Part shown: positions 23,080 to 35,366 of the stretch, piece after piece
Layout: each line of letters begins with the position of its first letter
How positions within the stretch are numbered: the first letter of the stretch is position 1
Made by a program: the position numbers and the translations under genes
Assembly (NCBI GenBank): GCA_963969595.1
Contig: OZ018408.1
Coordinates: 22,131,823 to 22,195,822 of the forward strand
Direction of reading: 5' to 3'
Length of the DNA stretch: 64,000 bases
From: Neckera pumila
Lineage: Eukaryota > Streptophyta > Bryopsida > Hypnales > Neckeraceae
Notes under the pieces: generated by a model
The model's database searches: none
The model's input: only the letters and a program-made list of their open reading frames with translations
What the model was told of the DNA's origin: nothing

Positions 23080-23850
23080 ACATGTAAATTTGAGATGTAC
23101 ACATTAATCGAACCAGCTGCGCTTGTACGCCATATTAAACTAAATCTGCCTTGCATGCAGTGTCCATATGCCTTGCATGCTGTCGATCGGTAGCCAACTT
23201 GCACAAGCTTAATTTTGCAGAATCGTGGGATGATTCTGATTCTAGGTGTCTGAAGACATCCAACTGACGGGATTACAATCTCCCCAGTGAAATCTCGATC
23301 AGACTTTGCAGTGCGTTGCAAGACTTTGCATTTCCGTTGAAAAGTAAGTGGTCCACCTCTAAGTGCGTGGTCCACCGCTATCTAAGTGAGTGATGTGATC
23401 AGGTCCAGGTGGAATACCGGCCACATTCTGCTGCTCGATGAAACTTCTCCTACGTACACCATGCGTGAGGACCATGGTGTTTGTTCATATTCCACAACTG
23501 GCAAATCCTTCAGTGCCCCTGCCTACAGCGTACACCATATATCATATATGCGTGAGGACCATGGTAATTAATCGTTCATATTCCACTTCACTCGCAATCA
23601 AACCCTTCAGTTCTCCTGCCACCTTGTCGTAGTCTTTCATATTATAGACAGGCCACTGTGCTGAAGGTTTCAAATTCTCGATCACATCTCGCTACCTGCA
23701 CGTGCTGACATCACGTCAGGCCCAAGATGAACAGAAGAACAACAGAATTGTAACACCAAACACACCATTTATTGTAGTGTTTAAGAAATAAACGTGGTCC
23801 ACCAAAATTACTGTATGTTCAAGGAGGTTGTAAACTACATTGCAGCCTTC
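23080..23850 (+). repeat. duplicated block, inverted partner at 47370-48430
   Basis: Read on the minus strand, this block matches 47370-48430 in order. Shared landmarks are GGTGGACCACTTACTTTTCAACGG, AGATTTCACTGGGGAGATT, GGATGTCTTCAGACACC, GTGGAATACC(A/G)..CATT(T/C)TGCTGCT, GCCTGA(C/T)(A/G)TGATGT(G/C)AGCACGTGCAGGTAG and an ATGGTGTGT(T/A) end. The 47-48 kb copy has gained an R1 repeat. No protein frame is conserved, so I read it as an old inverted segmental duplication or a large unknown element. Confidence 0.7.
23455..23620 (+). repeat. direct repeat of about 70-95 bp
   Basis: TACACCATGCGTGAGGACCATGG...TTCATATTCCAC...CCTTCAGT..CCTGCC occurs at about 23455-23525 and again, with an ATATATCATATA insertion, at about 23530-23620. 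Confidence 0.6.
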
Positions 23851-24112
23851 AAGGTGACCAACATGCATTTTGAAAAATTGACGGTGGATTCCGCAATATA
23901 GCTGGGGAATGATAAGAAACTTACACATGGTGCAGAATAAAAAAGTCTTGGTGAACACGCCGGCATTTCTCGCTCAAGAAAATCCTGTCCCAGGAACGTT
24001 CATATCTACGTCTGCAGCAACTTTCACCGCAGCAAGCGGCTACACGCTTCTCAATAGACTTGCTTGCTGTCTGCAATGCTTGGCGATGGCATCCAACTGA
24101 GGGGCCCATGAT

Positions 24113-24590
24113 CGATTTTTTGCACAATTGGCATCGTAAACCATGCCTATTGAAAAATTTCACTGACTAAAACTTATTCTTACTCATCATATATATACCT
24201 ATCGGCTATCGAACGATCTACAGCACTCGTTCTGGCTACACGTAATAAGTCGAATTCATGGCATGGCCAGCTGAAGTCCCAACCATAAAACAATGTGCAG
24301 CCGGAGAGCATCGGGAGGATTCCCCCATCTGTCATGGGAGCCGGATGATTCATCGATTTTGCATTGGCATCGGAAACCACGCCAATTGAAAAATTTCACT
24401 GACTATAACTCATTGTTACCCATCATATAATCGAACGATCTACAGCCCTCGTTCTGGCTACACTGTACTAGCTAGCTAATAAGTCGAATTCAAAGCATGA
24501 CCAGTAGTAACAACCATAAAACAAATGTGCAGCCAGAGAGCATCAGGAGGATTCCCCCATCTGTCATGGGAGCCGGATGATTCATTAGAG
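24113..24590. repeat. tandem duplication of about 240 bp
   Basis: Unit 1 (about 24113-24352) and unit 2 (about 24353-24590) share ATTGGCATCG-AAACCA-GCC-ATTGAAAAATTTCACTGACTA, then GAACGATCTACAGC-CTCGTTCTGGCTACA and CATC-GGAGGATTCCCCCATCTGTCATGGGAGCCGGATGATTCAT. They differ by scattered changes and short indels. Confidence 0.75.
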
Positions 24591-24732
24591 GCGTCAACCT
24601 CATCTCGTCGCCCATGTGAGAAAGTAGATCGAGCAACCAAACGATCTCTACTCCAGTGGCGATTGCCAAAATCTGTACCGGCAAATTGTTGCCGGCGAAT
24701 GACACCCGATTGCCGCAGAGCTTCGACTATTA
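24490..24732 (-). CDS. possible small membrane protein exon, unknown
   Basis: A minus-strand frame opens after a TAG at about 24733-24735 and ends at TGA 24490-24492. It encodes two hydrophobic stretches: LPVQILAIATGVEIVWLLDLL and a C-terminal SGCTFVLWLLLLVML. Between them lies MNHPAPMTDGGIL, also present, out of context, in the neighbouring tandem copy. An exon beginning ATGGAGCCTCTGGAC (about 24790) could lie upstream, but no phase-consistent splice was established. It may be a young ORF created by the tandem duplication. Family not recognised. Confidence 0.25.
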
Positions 24733-24883
24733 AGGCAGCTCCTATCGATCGACAGTGCAATCGGCACGAGATAAAAGTCCAGAGGCTCCATGATTGCGAA
24801 GTGGGGAGCAGCTGCAAGCTAGTAAGTACAATCGCAAGCAGTCTTGGCCGGCGACAAACACGAGATGAGGAAAATTCTATCAC

Positions 24884-25541
24884 TTTGCTGATCGAGAGAG
24901 AGTGTGTGAGTGAAATGAAGGTGATGGGTTCGTCTTCTTCATATGCGCGCGGCTACAGGGTCCTAACTCATGCTTTCGGAAATCTACAGTCAGAATCGAA
25001 GGATCATCCTGATCAGTGTTGTTTTCAGTCTCATTTTGGAGAAGGAGACATTCCAAATTTTCTCTTCAATTCTCATTGATACTTGGGTTGTATTTGGTGA
25101 AATCTATATCAAAATTAGGCAATCAATACCTAGGTAAAATTTGGCAACTCGTCTTCAAATACAACAATAATATAGCTACTTTGATCCCTCAAAATGAAAT
25201 TTTCCTTTACAAAAAATACCCAACATCTTTTGGTTGTTGCCAATTGATGAAAAATTGTGTATAAGAAAATTATTGATCCATGGGTGAATTGATCCTCTCA
25301 TTTGTATTTTGTTCTTAGAAAATAAGGAAAAATACTAGAATTTTTTATTTGCAACACTTTAAAATTTTATAAATGACATAATTGTGTAAGCTCAAAATTT
25401 CACACTTCTGCATGCAATGATATAGAATTAATACTTTGGATTGTAATTATATATATAATAATCAACCATAATCACATTTAACACCTCTTGCAAAAGCAAA
25501 ATTTTTATTCATTGTATCAATTTGATGAATGATTGGACAAA
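24884..25541. other. no recognisable gene
   Basis: Increasingly AT-rich; contains a TATATATA run near 25450. Nothing coding is recognised. Confidence 0.4.
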
Positions 25542-27459
25542 TCAATCTCTTTTTTTGTTTTGAAAGGCAACAGTCTCTTGAAGAAACTCTCTCTCATATT
25601 TAAACATTCCTACAAATAGTCCGCAGAGGCAAGCTATACCCATTCTAATGTGCAAGGTTGCAGTTGGAAAGAAGTTTTCAAAATTCAATGTTCGCAAATG
25701 ATTGTGACAAGTAGGTGATCAAAGCGAAGGTCACTAATATTCCCAATACTCTCCAATTTGGAAGTGCCTTCTACAATGAAAAAGTTTGAGAATGTTTGCA
25801 ATATTGTCAAACAAAGTGAAGCGAGTAACATACACTATAAGAAATCCCTGTTTTAGATGACATGTCCTAATTTTTTATGACAGATTTTAGGCGATGTCAA
25901 TGTTGACAACTCAAAATTTTTATGTCAACAAAAATGTACAACGTAACATCAATGTTGACATAAAAACATTGAATTGTCAATCTTGATGTTAAATTGTACA
26001 TTTTTGTTGACATAAATTTTTTGAGTTGTCAACATTAACATCACCTAAAATCCGTCATAAAAAATTAGGGCTTGTCACCTAAAATAGGGATTTCTTATAG
26101 TGATATTTGTATTCCCATAATGATGGATTTAGCCAAGATCAAGCCATTTGATGATGCAACACATACTAGTACTTTATTGAGGTACATGGAAGCCATTGTC
26201 AATAAAACCAACTTTGGAATGAATTGCCAATTAAAAATCTCTTATTGTTTGATCACTGCTCGTAGAATTGCTTCATTGATTGCAAGAGTGAGGCTGTAAA
26301 TGCAATAGTACCCTAATGCAATAGTTGCATTTTTATCACTTCAATCCTTATTATACAAATGGAGTAGCACATAAGCGAAATTTGGGACAAGTGCGACAAA
26401 CACCAACCCAATAAAGCTAGCAAGTTTCAGTGCTAATAAAGATATGCGCTCTAAATCAACACTATTGATATTTTTTTTGTCTATTGCACTATTAGTAAAA
26501 CTTTCTTTGGCAAACATTGTAAATGCAATTTCTTCAAAAGGTTGAAATATAAATCGCACCACAAGGCTCCCTATATTATCAACCAATCCATAAATCCCTT
26601 GATTATGAGTTGTATCGTAGAGTATAAGCATCCACTTCCCGCTTTCTTGTAGGATCAACTTTAACAATCCCGGCATTAATGTAAATGTAAAACATAATTT
26701 GATGAGAGAAATATCTAATTTAAGGGTTTTTTTGAACCCAAAGGAAAATATATTGCATTTGGAATAGACCAATTTGAAGGGAAATATTGTTCTTTGATAG
26801 GTGAAAAGAAAGTAGGACCAATAACATAGAAGCAAACAACAACTATATGTAAGTTGTGCATATGCAAATGCTAGTCCACCATTCAGTCCAATGCCTCGAA
26901 GGACAAAGATATAGGCAACAACACATTGACTAAATGTGGCCATCCCTTCAATGATTACACGTGAACGCAACCACAACAAATGTTGTGCCAAAATATACAA
27001 AGGTTCACAACATAACTCTAAGATTGCTCATGTTCCCAATATAAATGTAGAAGAGTTATAATCAAAAAGGACATGAAGGCCTTGCCACCACATTATGACT
27101 GAAAGTATAATCATTGTTACAATAACTCCCCATGGCACTGTTAGCCATGCAACTGCCAAAACCCTTGAATTACTATGTATCCATTTTGAATCAATATCTT
27201 GTCCAATGTCATAATTATTTTGACGTAAACAACCACATTGAAATCCTTCTCGACTAATATATAAGATCAATGCCGTGAGGGTATGGAATTGCAAAGCTTG
27301 CAATCCAACCTGTTCAATAGTAAGATAGCATAGCATTTTCCATTTGAGAATGAAAAATACAATACGTAACAACCCCTGCAATCCTACAAGGTTCAATACA
27401 CAAGTTTGGAAGATATGCAGTTCCTTTGGATTACAAGTTCTAACCTTGTTCTCAACCAT
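25542..27459 (-). pseudogene. RFT1: intronless RFT1 pseudogene (retrocopy)
   Basis: Conceptual translation follows the RFT1 family (ER multi-span membrane protein needed for flipping of Man5GlcNAc2-PP-dolichol in N-glycosylation). Landmarks in order are ALQFHTLTALILYISREGF, EPLYILAQ..VIIEG, DNIGSLVVRFIFQPFEEIAF, YYCIYSLTLAI, NGLILAKSI, NWRVLGILVTFALITYLSQS and, after a frame change, ENFFPTATLHIRMGIACLC. About 1.65 kb of coding-like sequence has no introns, whereas plant RFT1 genes are, as far as I know, split, so reverse transcription is likely. Defects are TGA at 27028-27030, TGA at 26341-26343 (replacing the Trp expected in KWSD), a TAA near 26240, at least one C-terminal frameshift, and a 270-bp MITE. 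No functional protein is expected. Confidence 0.85.
25833..26102. mobile_element. CACTA-type MITE inside the RFT1 pseudogene
   Basis: The termini are CACTATAAGAAATCCCTGTTTTAG and its near-perfect inverse, with ATA on both sides as a 3-bp target duplication, the CACTA (EnSpm) hallmark. Nearly the whole 270 bp folds on itself (GATGTCAATGTTGACAACTCAAAA pairs with the far side). Joining the flanks with one ATA restores the RFT1-like frame MGIQ-ICYSLHF across the site. The insertion is therefore precise and later than the retrocopy. Confidence 0.85.
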
Positions 27460-28326
27460 GGATTCATTGTTTCTTTTATCATTTTTTGTACCAATTTTCT
27501 ACTCTTGATTGTATTCAATTATGCTTGAAATAAATATAGATATCTGTGTACAAAATAAATGAATAAATATAATTATATATATATATATGCATATATAGAG
27601 AGAGAGATTAGATATTTTGCTAAAGTAAAAAAAGTAAAAAAACTAAGACTTTTACTTTTGAAAATAGCTTTAAAATAAAACTTCCATTTTACAACAATTT
27701 TTTGTATATAACTAAAATTTAAAAAAATGTCCTCCAACCATTATTTGTATAATAAGTATTTATTTATAGAATTGGAGGATTTTCGTTGCACTAGTTGAAA
27801 TGCAAATGGATTATAATAGAAATTTGTGTTAGATTTTAACCACTTTTATACAATTTAATTTCATTATATGCTATAGGTTGCTTTCATCTAATGTTGGCAA
27901 GGTTATATATTAGCCTCCCATTGTCATTTTTATCTCTTCTACATCTAATGTAGACTTTGACAAAATCTAAAGATATCATAATTTGTATTTTGAAATCTAT
28001 TTCTAATTCATTCATTGTAGTATTTATATCCAACTATTCTCCTTTTCAACAAAAGCATTGTTTAGAAGTCTAAAAGTAAAATTATAGTTGAAATACTAAT
28101 ATTTATGTCATTATTAGATTATTTTTAATCAAAATTTTAGAAAATTATTAATAAAAAAATGAACAATGAATTATGATATAGATTGAATATGAAACTTTTG
28201 GAAACACAAAATGGTCCACATTTACATATTTAGAGGGGCAACATTTTGTAGATGATAAATGTAAATTATATTTTAATAATATGTGGCCATTAAATACCTA
28301 GAAGACCATAATTTGTTTTGTCTTAA
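27460..28326. other. AT-rich, no gene
   Basis: Contains a (TA)n/(GA)n microsatellite at about 27568-27610. Otherwise it is unrecognised AT-rich sequence upstream of the RFT1 pseudogene. Confidence 0.4.
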
Positions 28327-28924
28327 GGACAAATAGAGGTTTTGGGGTGTACCTTTGAAGCTGATTTTTGGTGAGAATTTTTTTTAATTTTGTGAAGATG
28401 CAGAGACTTTCAATAGTTTTTATCTCAATTGGTGCCTAGAAGAAAAGTAATGTTTTCATAACTAAAAAGTGATTGAGCTTGGATACTCAAAAAAAATTTA
28501 AAATTAAAATAGTTTTTTTGAAAATCTAGTTTTATAGAATATATTTTTGTCTAGTTAGAAAGCTTTGATTTATTCCATTTGTATTAGTTATATAAAATTT
28601 ATAAAGGATTTTATTTTGCGGGCAATCAAGAAATCTCCTTGAATAAAACCCACAAAGGATTCATTTTTTAATTCAATTTTTTCAATTTTCCAAAACATAT
28701 TCTATAGGATTTAGAATGCTTGCCTCAACAATCTACCTTGATTGGATTGACATGATTCTATTCCATTTCAGAGCTATTAATGATTTAGTTTTCATTTCAA
28801 TATTGTACTTACTTCTATTCAACAATTTTTCAAGAATGAAAATCAAGTTCTTCTTTTTTGATTTTTTCTTTCATTTTTGAAGAGGTTCTATCATTGGTGA
28901 AACATAGTTATCAAATTTTTAGGG
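28327..28924 (+). mobile_element. TTAA-1 element, old short copy
   Basis: TTAA at 28323-28326 and at 28925-28928 enclose 598 bp with GGACAAATAGAGG near the left and TTTTTAGGG at the right. The interior follows subgroup a in order (TTGGTGCCTAGAAG, AGCTTTGATTTATTCCATTTG, GCGGGCAATCAAGAAATCTCCTTGAA). The left TIR is lost. Assignment rests on interior order and TTAA flanks. Confidence 0.5.
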
Positions 28925-28928
28925 TTAA

Positions 28929-29952
28929 ACAAGAAAATTAAATTGATTTGCTATTAGTTATTTTAAAGAAACTTTTTATTAGATCTTTCTTTTTAAAGGA
29001 AAAAAAATTAAATTGAGTAAAACTGACTTGAAATTAAATCTATATGTATTTTAGTTATTGAAGGATATATAAAATTCTTATTGTCTTTGTTATTACATAA
29101 TTAGGAAAATGGTAAAATTTTTGTATATTTGATTTTAATTCATTTTGGACAACTTGCATGTAATATAGTGCCAAAACTATCATTTATTTTTACATTTCTA
29201 AAAAAAATAAAATAAAGTCTTTTAACAATTCAACTATATTCCAAAGTTAAGTAGGCTACTTGTAGAATGTGTGGAACATATTTTTGGAAATTTTGACTAT
29301 GTAAGTTGTAAGATTATAGTGTTTGAAGTTTGAAAAAGAATATTTTTCAAGCCTTAATATATAATAGGGCTAGTCACTGACTTCTATTCATATTTGTATG
29401 AGATTTTTGTATTATATATAGTTGAGATTTTTGACCATTGTATATTGTATTATGTTAGGTAAATACTTGCCAAATTTTAGAAGTAGATTAAGGATATCTA
29501 AAAACTTCTTCGTCATTGTCCAAACTATCTAAATTCTTTTGGAAAACACAATTTTATTCAGACACTCGATCAAAAGATGTACACTTCTATACCTTGAAAA
29601 TTGACTACATAGCTACCTATTTAAATTCAATTGTTTTTTTTATCAAGTACTCTTTTAGGCTTTTCAAGAATGTTTTTGTTTTGTTTAGAAAGAAGAGCAA
29701 TACTTAAAATTAGAAATTTACACTTGATAACAAATACCTTTTCATAAATCCATCTTTAAGAAGTTTTAAACTATCTAGAACATTCAATCTTGAAGAAGGT
29801 TATTTTGAATTCTACATATGTGAAAATTAATATTCCGCTCAACCTCACTAGAGGTTTTATGCATTCCCCATGGCATTCAATTGTATTGTATAGTATACAA
29901 GATTTTGTTTGTCAAAGAAGAAAATGAGACTTTATAGGTTTTTGTATGTTTT
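28929..29952. other. AT-rich, no gene
   Basis: No terminal repeats, ORFs of interest or known repeats were recognised. Confidence 0.4.
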
Positions 29953-29956
29953 TTAA

Positions 29957-30836
29957 CCCCTAAAGGACCAACATGCATTTTTTGGATGTATAAAAATTTT
30001 GAGCAAGTACGTGTGACTAGAGATTTGTATCTTTTAGGCTGAAATCTTAATAGAAGGTGGAGACAAGGAATATCTTTCAAATGCACTTAATTTCATGACA
30101 TTTAGAAATATGAGTCAAAAGTTATGACTTCATCTGTAATTTCTTTTTGTAAATCACTTTTTTTGGAAACAAAAATTTGAAATTGGTTTTCTAGAGTTAC
30201 ATATACGTAGAAATCTTTGAATCATTCCATTTTTATCAATGAATCAAAAGTTATGAGGATTTTTTTGTTTACGGATTCTTTATTCTAAAATAAACTTTGA
30301 AGTCCTTTATCTTACTCAATTTTCAATATTTTTTGAAAAAAATAAAATCATAGAATGTATATTGATTATTATAGCATTGCAACCATTAAGATTGGCATTT
30401 TCAATTCTATAATTAAATTCTTAATAATTTTGTATTTTGAATCATTCCCTACTATTGTCTACATACTATTTTTTTCCTATATGTTGTACAATACTGAATG
30501 ATCTTGAACTTTTTCAAGCATGTGGCCAACTTGTCTAGGAAAATGAAACTAAAGTAGCACCACCATTTTGGACAATTTTTCATAGAAAAGTGAGGTTGTG
30601 AAGTATAGTTGCTTTTTTTTTTAGGGCCAAAAAAATGATGTAAGTAAATTTGAATGCATATATCTTGCAATCCACATGGTGAAAATTTATGAAATTTTTA
30701 CCACATGTTTTCAAGTCAGCATACTACAAGATCCTACGGTTACATGTGTCAAAAAATGTTTTTTTCCAAAAATTTGGTACTTGTTCTAAAAATAGCAATT
30801 TTTAAGCGTTTTTGATGAAAACATAGTCATGGAACA
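29957..30836 (+). mobile_element. TTAA-1 element, copy (subgroup b), right end decayed
   Basis: The left end is TTAA|CCCCTAAAGGACCAACATGC. The interior carries the subgroup b series: GACTAGAGATTT.TAT, TGATTATTATAGCATTGCAACC, TACTATTTTTTTCCTATATGTTGTACAA, AGCACCACCATTTTGGACA and ACAAGATCCTACGGTTACATGTG. It ends at ACATAGTCATGGAAC without the CTTTAGGGG terminus. The minus-strand 69-codon frame at the left end is chance. Confidence 0.75.
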
Positions 30837-33829
30837 AGAGAGTGAGTTGTTTTGTAAATAGGTACTATATGAAGACTTTCATAACATCTAAACCAACCTA
30901 ATTTGCAGAATTTGGTCTTTCATATCAATTCTATTGTAGTGTCTCTCAAAAAAATATTCCAATTTAGAAACTGCAATAATTCAATGAAAAATTAGAATTT
31001 AGAAACTTTCAACAAAACTTAGAAAAGTTGGCGTATAAGCAGAGTACTATGCATATAATAAATTTTATATTTATTTAATGAAATACATTAGCAAAACATG
31101 TGCAAAAATTTCAAAATTTGTGATTGTTTAAAATGGGGTGAAGGCTTTCTGAAATCATATGGTAAGAATTTCATGAATTTTAGAGTGTTATCAATTGAAA
31201 TAATGTTGCTTGATATATGACCCCAAATGTTTACATTTTAGATCATTTATTCCAAAAATCTTCAAAAGATCATAAAAAATATATATAAGTATAAATATTT
31301 TGAAAGTTTCCACAATTGTTTGAAATTTTTTGGAATGAATCATACCAAACGTAAATATTTGGATCTGTATTTCAACCAATAATATTCCATTTTATAAAAT
31401 TCTAAAATTCAAGAAATGTTTATTATATGATTCCATGAAGACTTCTTTTGTACTAGTTTTCACCAATAAATTTGATTGAATGTTAAAATTGTCCACACTT
31501 AATTTTAAAAGCTTAAACTTGATTTTATCCAAAACATGTCCATATTTTTGGAGCCCTATAAAAACCACTAACTATTGTAAATGGAAGATAGGGTGCCAAG
31601 GTGGACACATCCTTTCTGAATGAAAAACTTCAATATGTGCTATAAATAGGAATATTTTATAATTTTTATTTTTATTTTAATATGTTTTTATTTTTATTTT
31701 TTTCTTATTTAGATTTCTTCTAAGATTTTAGCATATTTTTTTTGAATCATTTTATGCCAAAACTCTCCTCCTCCCCGTATATGTATATTTTGGTTTTTTT
31801 GGTTGGATTTATTTGTATACTTTGGATTTTGGATTTCTGAATGAATCCAATGAATATCTGTGTTTCAAATCAATTTGTTGTATGTATAGGTTTTTATTTT
31901 CTAATTCTAGCATGTTTAAAGATGTTGATTCATCATATTTAAGCAATTCTATTTGGAAGTTTGTAAGATAAAAATCTGTGCGGGCCATGAATCTCAATAG
32001 TACAAGTGGAATTTGTAACCTTGTTAGTTGGAAGATTCTAGTCCCATCAATTGGATGATTGTCTTCAAATACCGAAAATTGGAATCATCCTTCCATTTAT
32101 GCTTCTACATGTCCACTTCTGATTGGCCAAATCAGGGAGCATCAACTAGTAAGGTAGGAGGTCCATAAATCGACCCGATTCTAAGTGCGTCCCTGTCTAG
32201 AAATGCGTGACATGTTCCTTGAAGTATCTATTATAATCATTAATGATATAGATAGGCTTAGAGGGCAAGTTTATGAACTTCCTACCTTACAAATGCAAGG
32301 GATTGATTGAAAAAGGGGACCAAAGACCAACGCTTGGTGGATGTATTCCCAATTGTTTCTAAAATGATTATATGTATATTTTGGTGTGTTTAGGTAGTAG
32401 AATAAGTAGAGAAGGCAATGTGGTGAAGTAACTATACCCAATATCGACCAAATATTAAGCATTTGAGAATGGTTCTTCCTATTAACCCTTGAGCGTCCAA
32501 CTTATGTTTACTAAAATCCAGACCTTGGAGCTAGAGAAAAAAGGATATGTCCTTTGATTGTTGAAAAGATTATAATAGTCAAACAAGACATCTTTCAATT
32601 TGAAAAGGCCATATTTGAGGCATTGAGATGCTCAAGGGTTAAATTGTTTAAATTGTTGTTGGGCCTTATTGGAAGTCAAAAGGAGAATTTAGATTCTCTT
32701 AGAATGAATTTTTATACTCAATACAAAAGAATTATCATTTTTCAAAGTATTGAAAATAGGTTGTATCCAAAATTGATCCTAGACTCTCATGAACAAAAGC
32801 TTTACAGTTTAATCACGAATCAATAGGGTCCAATTTTACACATAGATCGCAATCAAGTGTAGTTATCTTATCAATTCAATGCCAATGCTACAATTTCGCC
32901 TTCATTGGGCTACCTAAACAACATGCATGTGGTGGCCTTAGCATCTAATATTATCAACCTTTTCATGATCTAATGAAGTGATTTTTGTTACATGTGAGAA
33001 TTACTGAGAATTAGTGAGAATTACTCTCATTATTTTTACTCTCATTATTTTTGGCACTATTTGATTGTGTTGTGTGTGGGAGAATGATGGTCTAGACATT
33101 GTCTTGTGTAGGTACCTTATGCTTTGAACTTTGAAAATTTGTACAATATTATTGGAGTGTCAAAAAACTATGAAATGACTTGGATTGGATTTTTTCAAAA
33201 TTGCTAACACTCTCATTAAAAAAAATTGATCGCTCAAGGTATGAGGTTGGAGGACTCGAATAAGTGATGCTTTTCGGTGCCACTACTTGATTTTAAATAC
33301 TTGACGCTTGAAGGTGTGTTTGACAACAAAGTCCATCTAGCCAAGTGGAGTCGGCACCTTCAAGGTGACAAGAGGCGATTCCATCCTCCACTTATAAATG
33401 CACTCTCTCCTACTTGAATATTCTGCGTCTAGTATATGTTGATGGTCAAATTTGATTGCAATTGTTTAAAATTTGCCATGGAGCCTTGGAATTTCTTGTT
33501 TATGCGGATGGCATTGTCCATGGCAATATCATAGTTGCATTCTCTATGCTTTTTGATTAATAATTACTGGTAGAGCGTCAATTCTTTAGAGAGTACAATT
33601 GGTTGCTTTTACCACATGAGCAGTGGAGGTTGCTTATTTGAGCTTCATAGAGGGATGCTCTTGTTGTACTTGTTTTATGTTAGGCTTTGGTGTAGGTAGC
33701 TTTGGGCTTGAATTTGAATTTGGAATAAATATCTAATGTAGATCAAGTAGTGTACGCGCTTGTAGTGTAGTGAGCAGATGTGTTACATTCTACAAATGAA
33801 GAAATAGTTAGTGAATTTCAATTCTATTG
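30837..33829. other. AT-rich, no supported gene
   Basis: About 3 kb without a recognisable gene. A 90-codon plus-strand frame at 32554-32826 (KQDIFQFEKAIFEALRCSRV) has some protein-like character but no family match, splice context or start context. Short inverted patches lie near 33300-33360. Composition is strongly AT-rich throughout. Confidence 0.35.
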
Positions 33830-33985
33830 GCATGGCTTCTGATGCGTACAATTAATGCAATGCGTCCATGCAATATCAAGGCTTTCAAGTATTGCTTGCC
33901 ACGGTACGTAAGACAACCACAATAATTCTTAGGCTCTTTTGCAATTAACAATGCTTATCCATCTAAGTCTAGAGATGAATATAGA
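33830..33985 (+). pseudogene. fragment of a third GH9 gene (exon 5/intron 5)
   Basis: CAAGGCTTTCAAGTATTGCTTGCCACGGTACG, then ACCACAATAATTCTTAGGCTCTTTTGCAATTAACAATGCTTATCCAT, tracks the exon 5 end and intron 5 start of GH9 gene 1 (19980-20060). The preceding bases look more like gene 2 (ACAATGAATGCGTTCAA). No other GH9 exon was found nearby. It is a relic of a further paralogue or a partial duplication of gene 1. Confidence 0.65.
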
Positions 33986-34241
33986 TAGCTAGCATTATTC
34001 AAAGTCACAACTACCACCTTAAGCTTCCTTAGAATCTTGATTCCCAGCATATGAAACACAATTTGCCAATGCAACACATGCAATCTGATCTTTCCATAGC
34101 TACCAAAACTTATCAACAGATAAATTGGTTTCAAATTCTTCGACACCAACACACACAAATAGCTATAGTTTCATCCTCTCATCAACACCAAACTCAAAAT
34201 CCACTCTAGCAAATTTGCAACTCCAACTTAAGTTTTAGAAA

Positions 34242-34385
34242 CACTATGAAAAATCCGTGTTTTGGGGGATGTTTTCACTATTTTTTGTAACGCATTTTTG
34301 TTGACATTGAATAAAACAACCCATGTTTTTTTGTCAACAATGATGTTCAATAAAACATCAAGATGAAAATTATGAGGTGTTCTAA
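34242..34385 (+). mobile_element. truncated CACTA-type MITE
   Basis: Starts CACTATGAAAAATCCGTGTTTTGGGGGATG and continues GTTGACATTGAATAAAACA...GTCAACAATGATGTT, the foldback pattern of the MITE at 25833. It is cut off where a TTAA-1 fragment begins. Confidence 0.55.
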
Positions 34386-34975
34386 TTTGCGGGCAGTTAT
34401 GGATTCTTTACTCTAAAATGTACTTTGGAATCCTTTATTTAACTCAATTTGCAGTATTTTTTGAAAAAATAAAAGCATAGGATTTATATTGTTTATTGCA
34501 ACATTACAACCGTTGGGATTGACATTTTTCAGTTCCATATTTAAATTCTTAACAATTTCGTGTTTTGAATCATTTTCTACTTCTTTCTACAACATATTTT
34601 TTTCCTATATGTTGTACTATTCCAAATTATCTGAAATTTTTCAAGCATGTAGCCAGCTTGCTTTGAAGAATGAATCCAAATAGTAACCACAATATTGGAC
34701 ATTTTTTCATTTAAATGTGACCTTGTGAAATGCAGCTGCCTGATTTTTCACAGGGCCAAAAAATGGGTTTTTGTCAAAATTTCAAATGCTAATGTCTTGC
34801 AATCAACATGGTGGAAAATTCTGAAATTTTTTCTACATATTTTCAAACAAGTTTACTACAAGATCCTATAGTTACATGTGTCCAAAAATGTTTTTTTTCT
34901 AAAATTTGATACTTGTACTAGAAATGGCAATTTGGGAGTGCTTTTGGTGAAAATATAGTCCCCAACCTTTAGGGG
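34386..34975 (+). mobile_element. TTAA-1 element, 5'-truncated (subgroup b)
   Basis: Begins mid-element at TTTGCGGGCAGTTATGGATTC and continues in subgroup b order to CCTTTAGGGG|TTAA (TTAA 34976-34979). The left about 320 bases are absent. Confidence 0.75.
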
Positions 34976-35143
34976 TTAACTCCACTATGTTGGAAACTAT
35001 GAGTTCCAACAACTTATGACTTCCTCACTGCTATGTACATCACTCGCCACAACATCCTAAATGTATTTTTGCAACTTAGTCAAGAGCAATGGGGACTCTT
35101 TTCAAGATAGGTTGGAAAATGATTGCTTGAAATCCATAGTTCA

Positions 35144-35366
35144 TGTTGAAGATAGAAAACGAAACAAAGTTGTAAAACATAAGAACAACAAAAATACACT
35201 CAAAAGAATACCATCCTTCATTGGGGTTTGAAGTATATACAAGGAGAATAAAAGAGAGACGATGAATAGTTGTCTCTTCCTATTTGTCCAAGAAGATTTC
35301 TTCTAATCCTAGTGACAAGTGTCACTCACCATATTGTGGTGAGCGTTCACACTACGTTCCTTAACA
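35144..35366 (-). repeat. copia 3' LTR
   Basis: Begins TGTTGAAG and ends CCTTAACA on the plus strand (TG...CA). It is the 3' LTR for the minus-strand element. Confidence 0.9.

Noticed and set aside
24525..25079. 184-codon plus-strand frame
   Set aside because: Composition (Ser, Arg, Cys rich) is random-like and it overlaps the tandem duplication; no motif.
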